Shown: one piece after another, positions 1 to 4,155 of the stretch
Position numbering within the stretch: position 1 is the stretch's first letter
How the letters are laid out: each line of letters begins with the position of its first letter
Source: Lachnospiraceae bacterium
Lineage (GTDB): Bacteria > Bacillota > Clostridia > Lachnospirales > Lachnospiraceae
Direction: 5' to 3'
Length of the DNA stretch: 6,455 bases
NCBI GenBank assembly: GCA_024699395.1
Contig: JAILPU010000279.1
Coordinates: 1-6,455 of the forward strand
Made by a program: the position numbers and the translations under genes
Notes under the pieces: generated by a model
What the model saw: only the letters and a program-made list of their open reading frames with translations
What the model was told of the DNA's origin: nothing
The model's database searches: none

Positions 1-392
1 ACAGGCGTTTCGGACTTACTCTCTTTGGTTTCGGTGCCGGATATTCTAAGCACCGACTCAAGTCTGATAAGTTTGTTCTTGTGCATCTTTGCACAATCAA
101 TGCAAACCAGAATCCAGTCCTCGTCCACATCTTTAATGATGTTTGAACCGTTCTTACTGTTACCGTACATGATAACATCCACATCGGCACAATCTTCTTT
201 AAAATCGATAATAACTTTTTCACCGATATAGGACTTTACTGCCGCAAGAAGATTCTTTCTTGCCTCATAAAAATCAGTACCCTCAGTTTTTGACATCTGA
301 GATTCCAAAGCTTTAATTCTTGTTTTCATGGAAGCAAGCTCACAAAAAGCTGCCAACCCAAAAATTCCTAATACTAATCCCACATATTCCAT
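1..392 (-). CDS. Membrane-anchored small beta-domain protein, partner of the XRE regulator (3' end outside window)
   Basis: This frame stays open from an ATG at 392 to the left edge, giving 130 codons without a stop, so the C-terminus is missing. Residues 2-20 (EYVGLVLGIFGLAAF...) form one hydrophobic segment, probably an N-terminal membrane anchor. Residues 21-50 are charged and helix-like (MKTRIKALESQ). Residues 55-119 are beta-rich, starting YIGEKVIIDF and ending NKLIRLESVLRIS. The start is firm: a GGAGGAGGT ribosome binding site (399-407) lies 6 nt upstream, and the ATG overlaps the stop of the upstream regulator gene by one base (TAATG), which indicates translational coupling. I know no named family for it. 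The beta-rich part resembles the C-terminal domain of the neighbouring regulator. From that and the coupling I infer that the two proteins work together, perhaps with this one holding a complex at the membrane. Existence of the gene is near certain; function is unknown. Confidence 0.85.
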   Translation of the reverse strand, partial: MEYVGLVLGIFGLAAFCELASMKTRIKALESQMSKTEGTDFYEARKNLLAAVKSYIGEKVIIDFKEDCADVDVIMYGNSKNGSNIIKDVDEDWILVCIDCAKMHKNKLIRLESVLRISGTETKESKSETP

Positions 393-841
393 TATTCCAC
401 CTCCTCCATTATTTCAATCGAAGAAACGGCAGAAACAAGAATAAGTTTTTCTACAACGCCTTTTTTGGTATCGGCTTCCACTTTAAGCCAGCTGCCCTCC
501 AGCTCCTTAACAAGACAAGCCTGATCGTAGAGATCCACATCCATCTCGTCACTGAAGAAGGTTAATTTTACTTTCTTACCCAAAAGCTTTCTAAGAAGCC
601 TTCCCGGATCCTTCACAGGCACAGTGGTTTTTTCATCCCTGATATCATCCTTAAGAAGATAATCGCAACTGACACCGAGAATGGTCGCGATATCGCTTAT
701 CTTATCAATGTCGGGAAGAACGCTTCCGCTTTCCCAGCGGCTTACGGTCTGACGTGTAACAGACATGCGGGCCGCAAAGTCATTTTGGGTCATTCCTATT
801 TCTTTTCTTTTTAAAGCAATTTTGTTACCCAGTTCATTCAT
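392..841 (-). CDS. XRE-family helix-turn-helix transcriptional regulator with C-terminal beta domain
   Basis: This is a 149-residue DNA-binding protein. Residues 5-63 form a canonical Cro/C1-type helix-turn-helix: LKRKEIGMTQNDFAARMSV, then the recognition region TRQTVSRWESGSVLPDIDK, then the closing helices up to CDYLL. Residues 64-83 are a charged linker. Residues 84-145 are a small beta-rich domain (LLGKKVKLTFF ... GSWLKVEADTKK ... EKLILVSAVSSIEIMEE), not a known metabolite-binding or peptidase domain. The ATG at 841 is supported by AAGGAG at 852-857 with a 10-nt spacer. The gene overlaps the downstream membrane-protein gene by one base. It is preceded by a long leader with 33-bp tandem repeats and an inverted repeat that could be its own operator; autoregulation is typical of XRE repressors but is not shown here. 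Target genes are unknown. A toxin-antitoxin role is unlikely because the partner looks like a membrane-anchored beta-domain protein, not a toxin. Confidence 0.95.
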   Translation of the reverse strand: MNELGNKIALKRKEIGMTQNDFAARMSVTRQTVSRWESGSVLPDIDKISDIATILGVSCDYLLKDDIRDEKTTVPVKDPGRLLRKLLGKKVKLTFFSDEMDVDLYDQACLVKELEGSWLKVEADTKKGVVEKLILVSAVSSIEIMEEVE

Positions 842-900
842 ATATCACCGACTCCTTGTAATGTGTAGTCATACCACGTTTTTCTTACGACTCTCTTGGG

Positions 901-1032
901 GTATGCTGTGATGAGTTTTGGCCACCTTAGGAAGTTCGCCGTATTGAGTTTTGGCCACCTTAGGAAGTATGCTGTAATGAGTTTTAGCTGCCTCCCAAAG
1001 TATACTGTAATACGGTTTGACCGCCTCCTAAG
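901..1032. repeat. Four tandem copies of a 33-bp repeat
   Basis: Units lie at 901-933, 934-966, 967-999 and 1000-1032, each exactly 33 bp with no gaps. The first two share the 22-base core TGAGTTTTGGCCACCTTAGG plus AA (912-933 and 945-966) and differ only in the first third. The third and fourth units are more diverged but keep GTATNCTGTAAT at the start and a CCTCC-containing end. The array begins 59 bp upstream of the XRE start codon, probably inside its 5' leader. The period is a multiple of three, and one minus-strand frame is open through all units as an 11-residue repeat (such as RWPKLITAYFL). There are no unique spacers, so this is a minisatellite and not a CRISPR array. Confidence 0.93.
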
Positions 1033-1042
1033 ATAAGCCAAT

Positions 1043-1070
1043 TGTATATGGCGGATACCTTCTAAAGCAA
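1043..1070 (-). promoter_or_regulatory. Candidate sigma-A promoter for the XRE/membrane-protein pair
   Basis: On the minus strand, TTGCTT (1065-1070) and TATACA (1043-1048) are separated by 16 bp, a fair match to TTGACA/TATAAT with a slightly short spacer. Transcription would start near 1036 and give a leader of roughly 195 nt that includes all four 33-bp repeats. Location and orientation fit the XRE gene. The boxes are imperfect, so this is only a candidate. Confidence 0.35.
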
Positions 1071-1086
1071 GGTAATCTCCTGTTCA

Positions 1087-1111
1087 AAATGTAACATGGC
1101 AAGTTACATTT
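1087..1111. promoter_or_regulatory. Perfect 9-bp inverted repeat, candidate operator or weak terminator
   Basis: AAATGTAAC (1087-1095) and GTTACATTT (1103-1111) are exact reverse complements around a 7-base centre (1096-1102). The repeat sits just upstream of the candidate promoter at 1043-1070 and downstream of the DUF3737 gene. The spaced dyad has the look of a site for a dimeric regulator such as the adjacent XRE protein. As RNA on the minus strand it forms an AT-rich hairpin followed by TTTTG, so a weak terminator for the lemA operon is the alternative. Confidence 0.5.
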
Positions 1112-1202
1112 CGCCTTTTTTCAGGCTTTTTGGATTCTGTCCCATCACATTTTCACAAAGAATAATTGGGGTCACTGTCGTCGTGATTTCGACTCTGAAA
1201 AA

Positions 1203-2039
1203 TTACCCAATCACAATCTCGCAAAGTGATTTGGGATCGTCCTTAATAAGTTCCTCCACACCGGGTACTTTAATAATACCCGATGCGGGATTTTTAATAC
1301 CCGCGATTTTGTTGAGAATCACCGCATCCACTTTTGATTTTTCAAAAGAAAGGTCGCAGTCATGCATTTCACAGTTTATGAGTTTCACCCCGTTACAATA
1401 ACAAAGGGGCTGTGTTCCCGTGATTATACAGTTTTCAAAGGTCAAATTCTCGCAATACCACGCCAGGTACTCTCCCTTTATAACCGAATTTTTGACGATG
1501 ACATTCTTAGCATGCCAGAAGGCATCCTTGGTGTCAAAATTGCAGTTTTCAAATATGGAATCCTCTATGTATTGAAAAGAATATTTGCCCTTAAGCTTCA
1601 CATCATTAAACTTTAATCTATCGGAGCGCATCATAAAGTATTCGCTTTCGGCTGAACTTTTCTCCATGGAAATGTTATGCACAAACCAGCCGAATTCCGG
1701 TGACACGATATCGCAGTCCGAAATCTTTATGTTTTCACACTCCCTGAGAGCTTTTATGCCGTGAAGTTTGGTATTGATAATCTCTATGTTTTGAGAATAC
1801 CAGAGAGCCGCCCTGCAGGATGAGGTTAGCTCGCAATCCGTTATTTTTACGTTTTCATCATGCCAGAAAGGGTACCTTAGATCAAAAAAGGATTGAAGCG
1901 CCTCTATATTTTTACTTTCCTTCAAAGCGCTCTCTCCATCTGCCGGTCCCTCAAATCTGCAACGCACAACTTTGACATCATTACTGTTATACAACGCCCT
2001 CTCTTCATCAAAGGACTGTTCGAAATACTCTTTTGTCAT
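1203..2039 (-). CDS. DUF3737 family right-handed beta-helix protein
   Basis: This 278-residue protein has the family's characteristic run of short coils, each about 20 residues with an N/C/D turn, predicted to stack into a pectate-lyase-like right-handed beta-helix. Family landmarks in order are: ERALYNSNDVKVVRC (14-28); GESALKESKNIE (35-46); YPFWHDENVKITDC (56-69); WYSQNIEI; KGKYSF; DAFWHAKNVIVKNS; GEYLAWYCENLTFENC; and near the end LCYCNGVKLINCEM and DLSFEKSKVDAVI. There is no signal peptide, so it is probably cytoplasmic. Length is normal for the family. The biochemical function is not established; the fold suggests carbohydrate or surface binding, but I see no catalytic set I can name. 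The ATG lies only 2 nt after the DUF3137 stop codon, with GGGGTG inside the end of that gene acting as ribosome binding site, so it is the third, translationally coupled gene of the lemA operon. Family call is secure; role is not. Confidence 0.95.
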   Translation of the reverse strand: MTKEYFEQSFDEERALYNSNDVKVVRCRFEGPADGESALKESKNIEALQSFFDLRYPFWHDENVKITDCELTSSCRAALWYSQNIEIINTKLHGIKALRECENIKISDCDIVSPEFGWFVHNISMEKSSAESEYFMMRSDRLKFNDVKLKGKYSFQYIEDSIFENCNFDTKDAFWHAKNVIVKNSVIKGEYLAWYCENLTFENCIITGTQPLCYCNGVKLINCEMHDCDLSFEKSKVDAVILNKIAGIKNPASGIIKVPGVEELIKDDPKSLCEIVIG

Positions 2040-2041
2040 TA

Positions 2042-3139
2042 TTACACCCCGTGGTTAAGTATATCTTTAAGTTCAAATATGGATATAAGACCCTGCCTCA
2101 TATCCTCTATACGTCTCTCTGCCTCAAATGCCGGATTATTGGGTCTTGATGTGGGCTTCCTGTCAGAAAAAGTATCCTGACTCACATGTCTGAAACTCTT
2201 TTTGTTAATGGAGACAGTCATAATATTGCCCTGAAGACAGATGCAGAAATCGCATTCTTTTCTGAGCATAAGAAGCTTTTCGATCTGAGAAGGGGTAAGG
2301 TATCTGTACGCCTCCTCCTCGAAGGTGGCAACGGTATCGAAGCACTCGGCAAATTCATGATTTTCCGTGTCGATAACATTGACATCCCTGTCCTTTATCT
2401 TCTTGAATCTGTTTGTTTCCTTCTCTTTTCCGAGAATGGTTTTCTTGGTCCGGGTACTCATTATGTTAACCGAACCGTTAATTATAAATTCTGTTCTGAA
2501 TTTAAACAAAAGCCCGTCGAAATAAGTCTCGGTATGAGAAGTTCCGTCGGAATCCTCCCACTCGTAATACAATCTGTATCCGCCAAACTCAAAAGCGTCG
2601 GCATTTAACTGATTGTCCCAGTCGTAGGAACAAAGGGAATGTATAACCCTTCTGGTTCCTCTGTTAATAGGCCTTACAAGATGGGCCTCCACAAGAGCAT
2701 CGTCAAATTTAAGATTGGGATTTGATATCTCGCCGCTCACAAAGTGATATCCCATATCCAGCCTCTCATCGAAGAGTCTTAACATGGGAAGAGCCAGTTT
2801 TTCCCTGTAGTTATAAGCTCTGTATTCAGGGGACTGCAAAGCTCTGCGCAAAAAGCACCATATCACGCCGCCAAAAATAATAAAGGGCATTATGATACTG
2901 CTTAAAAGCAAAATTAAAGGTACCGTACAGAGAAGCACTATAACTATGATCAGTACTTTTACAGGGTTCACCGGAGGTTTGTCACCTTGTAATCTTTCAC
3001 TTGGGTCTTTGGCAAATGCCGAAAAGATGGACTTGGGAGCTATCCTAGCAAAATATTCATACTCCTTCAGGATATCGCTTTTATCAAATTTGTCCGCAAC
3101 CCTGCTGTCTAAATTTTGTCTGATATAACCGAATGCCAT
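2042..3139 (-). CDS. DUF3137 domain membrane protein, LemA partner
   Basis: This is a 365-residue protein. Residues 1-58 are polar and contain an amphipathic stretch (DILKEYEYFARIAPKSIFSAF). Residues 60-98 form two closely spaced membrane segments (KVLIIVIVLLCTVPLILLL, then IIMPFIIFGGVIWCFL). Residues 99-365 are a soluble domain with the DUF3137 pattern: SYDWDNQLNADAFEFGGYRLYYEWEDSD, then FDGLLFKFRTEFIINGSVNI, later EFAECFDTVATFEEEAYRYLTP and GNIMTVSINKKSF. Genes of this family commonly follow lemA, as here: the ATG is 11 nt after the lemA stop, and the ribosome binding site AAGGAA begins in that stop codon (TAAGGAA). The function is unknown. By association it probably acts at the cytoplasmic membrane with LemA. 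The soluble domain carries a cluster of charged residues near the C-terminus (RRIEDMRQ), unassigned. Confidence 0.92.
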   Translation of the reverse strand: MAFGYIRQNLDSRVADKFDKSDILKEYEYFARIAPKSIFSAFAKDPSERLQGDKPPVNPVKVLIIVIVLLCTVPLILLLSSIIMPFIIFGGVIWCFLRRALQSPEYRAYNYREKLALPMLRLFDERLDMGYHFVSGEISNPNLKFDDALVEAHLVRPINRGTRRVIHSLCSYDWDNQLNADAFEFGGYRLYYEWEDSDGTSHTETYFDGLLFKFRTEFIINGSVNIMSTRTKKTILGKEKETNRFKKIKDRDVNVIDTENHEFAECFDTVATFEEEAYRYLTPSQIEKLLMLRKECDFCICLQGNIMTVSINKKSFRHVSQDTFSDRKPTSRPNNPAFEAERRIEDMRQGLISIFELKDILNHGV

Positions 3140-3150
3140 GTTTTATTTCC

Positions 3151-3720
3151 TTATAAGTTCATGGTGAGGTCAACGTTCTTTAACTGGTCCATATTTTCTT
3201 CATGGATGTAATCCATCTTTGATACGGATTTCATTCCGCAGATAACAGATGAGGGAAAAGTCACCACGTAATTATTGAGCTTTGTGATGTTTCCGTTAAC
3301 AGCTCTGCGTGAAGCGCTGTACTGCTGTGTAAGGTCGCTGAGCTTATTTAAAAGATTTGAAAAAATCTCTGCGCTCTTAAGCTCGGGATATGCTTCTCCC
3401 AATGCAAAAAGGTTCTTTACAGCCTTCTCCTGATTTTCGGAAATACGATTAAGGTCGTCTATGGAGGCATTGCTGGGAACACTGCTTAAGTTTCTGAGTC
3501 CCTCGAACACGCTCTTTTCGTGCTGTGCATACTGCTCGGCAATCTTCTTTCCCTGCATAAGCACATCGTAACGCTGTCTCAGCATTATCTCCACTCCCGA
3601 GAGGGATTCCTCAATCTTAATCTTGATGCGGTTTATGTTGTTGGAAGTGGTTATCATCCAACTAACGAATAAAAATGCTATTGCAGCCAAAACAACTAAA
3701 ACTACCATCAATGCGCTCAT
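3151..3720 (-). CDS. lemA: LemA family protein
   Basis: At 189 residues the length is normal for LemA. Residues 2-22 form an N-terminal membrane anchor (SALMVVLVVLAAIAFLFVSWM). The rest is the family's long-helix bundle: NNINRIKIKIEESLSGVEI, RQRYDVLMQGKKIAEQYAQHEKSVFE, ENQEKAVKNLFALGEAYPELKS, and the closing FSNLLNKLSDLTQQYSASRR followed by FPSSVI. The usual RYDLIPNLV is RYDVLMQGK here, lacking the proline. Topology is expected to be a short N-terminus outside and the bundle in the cytoplasm. Function is poorly known; LemA proteins are often encoded with membrane proteins of the DUF3137 or TPM type and linked to envelope processes. The ATG at 3720 is supported by AGGAGG at 3730-3735. It is the first gene of a three-gene operon with the DUF3137 and DUF3737 genes. 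Confidence 0.96.
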   Translation of the reverse strand: MSALMVVLVVLAAIAFLFVSWMITTSNNINRIKIKIEESLSGVEIMLRQRYDVLMQGKKIAEQYAQHEKSVFEGLRNLSSVPSNASIDDLNRISENQEKAVKNLFALGEAYPELKSAEIFSNLLNKLSDLTQQYSASRRAVNGNITKLNNYVVTFPSSVICGMKSVSKMDYIHEENMDQLKNVDLTMNL

Positions 3721-3827
3721 AAAACAGTTCCTCCTGATTTTTAAGATGTATTAACACTGCTATTTCAATAATAACGTATTTACGGGAATAAATCCATTTT
3801 TCTTTTTAATTGCTTCTTAAAAACTAT

Positions 3828-3840
3828 CGGTATTATACCG
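3828..3840 (-). promoter_or_regulatory. TATAAT box embedded in a 13-bp palindrome upstream of lemA
   Basis: CGGTATTATACCG is an exact odd palindrome with 6-bp arms. Read on the minus strand it contains a perfect TATAAT (3832-3837), pointing toward lemA and giving a start near 3825 with a leader of about 105 nt. The -35 region is poor: the best candidate is TTCGTA at 3857-3862 with a 19-bp spacer, so an activator may be needed. A further GGTAT half-site begins 24 bp away (GGGTATACG, 3852-3860). A regulator bound to the palindrome would block the -10 box. Confidence 0.35.
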
Positions 3841-4094
3841 TACTCATATAAGGGTATACGAATGTGGAGCAGGTGTGCCATAAAAAAGAAAACTGCAGAT
3901 CAGATAAATACGAAAATGAACTCACAGATGTGTATTGTGTAGAAAGTCTATGATTATATTATATAATTGTGTCTATTGCTAACAAAATATTCAACTTCTT
4001 GATTGTTTCCGCCTGATTGATTTGATTTTTGGTGTCAATTTTACGTAATGTGAATTTTTATCAGTATTATGGCACAATTTTCGCAAATATCTTT

Positions 4095-4122
4095 TTGTTT
4101 TTGGAAATTTTTGGTGTATAAT
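4095..4122 (+). promoter_or_regulatory. Promoter of the HD-GYP receptor gene
   Basis: TTGTTT (4095-4100) and a perfect TATAAT (4117-4122) are 16 bp apart, which fits a sigma-A promoter. The start would be near 4129, leaving a leader of about 27 nt with the ribosome binding site. This position also rules out the in-frame codon at 4069 as the translation start, since it lies upstream of the promoter. Confidence 0.55.
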
Positions 4123-4141
4123 GTAGTACAAAGGGGAAATA

Positions 4142-4148
4142 GGGGGGG
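4142..4148 (+). promoter_or_regulatory. G7 ribosome binding site fixing the HD-GYP start
   Basis: A run of seven G (in ATAGGGGGGGAAACTCT) ends 7 nt before the ATG at 4156 and is the only Shine-Dalgarno-like sequence near it; a second run, GGGG, is at 4133-4136. It is unusual because the other genes here use mixed AGGAGG or AAGGA sites. A homopolymer of this kind could slip during replication. Confidence 0.6.
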
Positions 4149-4155
4149 AAACTCT

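Larger units (their letters stand above)
842..1202. other. 361-bp intergenic region between the DUF3737 gene and the XRE gene
   Basis: No convincing gene lies here. Reading leftward (the direction of transcription) it holds about 90 bp of unremarkable sequence after the DUF3737 stop, an inverted repeat at 1087-1111, a candidate promoter at 1043-1070, four 33-bp tandem repeats at 901-1032, and the ribosome binding site of the XRE gene at 852-857. A weak 4-bp hairpin (GCCT/AGGC, about 1113-1126) has no T-run on the minus strand. I therefore see no strong terminator for the lemA operon unless the inverted repeat at 1087-1111 serves as one. Confidence 0.7.
3721..4155. other. 435-bp divergent intergenic region between lemA and the HD-GYP gene
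   Basis: This AT-rich region carries the control elements of both divergent units: the lemA ribosome binding site (3730-3735), a palindrome over a minus-strand TATAAT (3828-3840), and the plus-strand promoter and G-rich ribosome binding site of the HD-GYP gene (4095-4148). The middle part (about 3860-4065) holds no gene. It includes a 15-bp AT palindrome at 3953-3967 (centre TTATATTATATAA), which contains a plus-strand TATAAT without a well-placed -35 box, and the 8-bp palindrome TTACGTAA at 4041-4048. I see no riboswitch or tRNA. Confidence 0.7.

Noticed and set aside
901..1032. CRISPR array
   Set aside because: Repeats are directly adjacent at a 33-bp period with no unique spacers, and no cas genes are present.
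1112..1130. Rho-independent terminator at GCCTTTTTTCAGGCTTTTT
   Set aside because: The stem is only 4 bp, and the T-run is on the plus strand, where no gene ends nearby; on the minus strand it lacks a T-run.
2186..2608. Open frame of 140 codons on the plus strand
   Set aside because: It is fully antisense to the DUF3137 gene, lacks a ribosome binding site and resembles no protein; it follows from the codon pattern of the real gene.
3935..3967. Second plus-strand promoter using the TATAAT at 3962
   Set aside because: The only TTG box upstream (TTGTGT, 3935-3940) is 21 bp away, too far, and the sequence is an AT palindrome where such boxes occur by chance.
4069..4155. Longer in-frame N-terminus for the HD-GYP protein starting at 4069
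   Set aside because: The extra 29 codons contain the TTGTTT/TATAAT promoter, have no ribosome binding site, and the ATG at 4156 has a G-rich site 7 nt upstream.
4123..4155. c-di-GMP riboswitch in front of the HD-GYP gene
   Set aside because: The leader from the predicted start is only about 27 nt, and the GCAAACC-type conserved core is absent from the whole upstream region.
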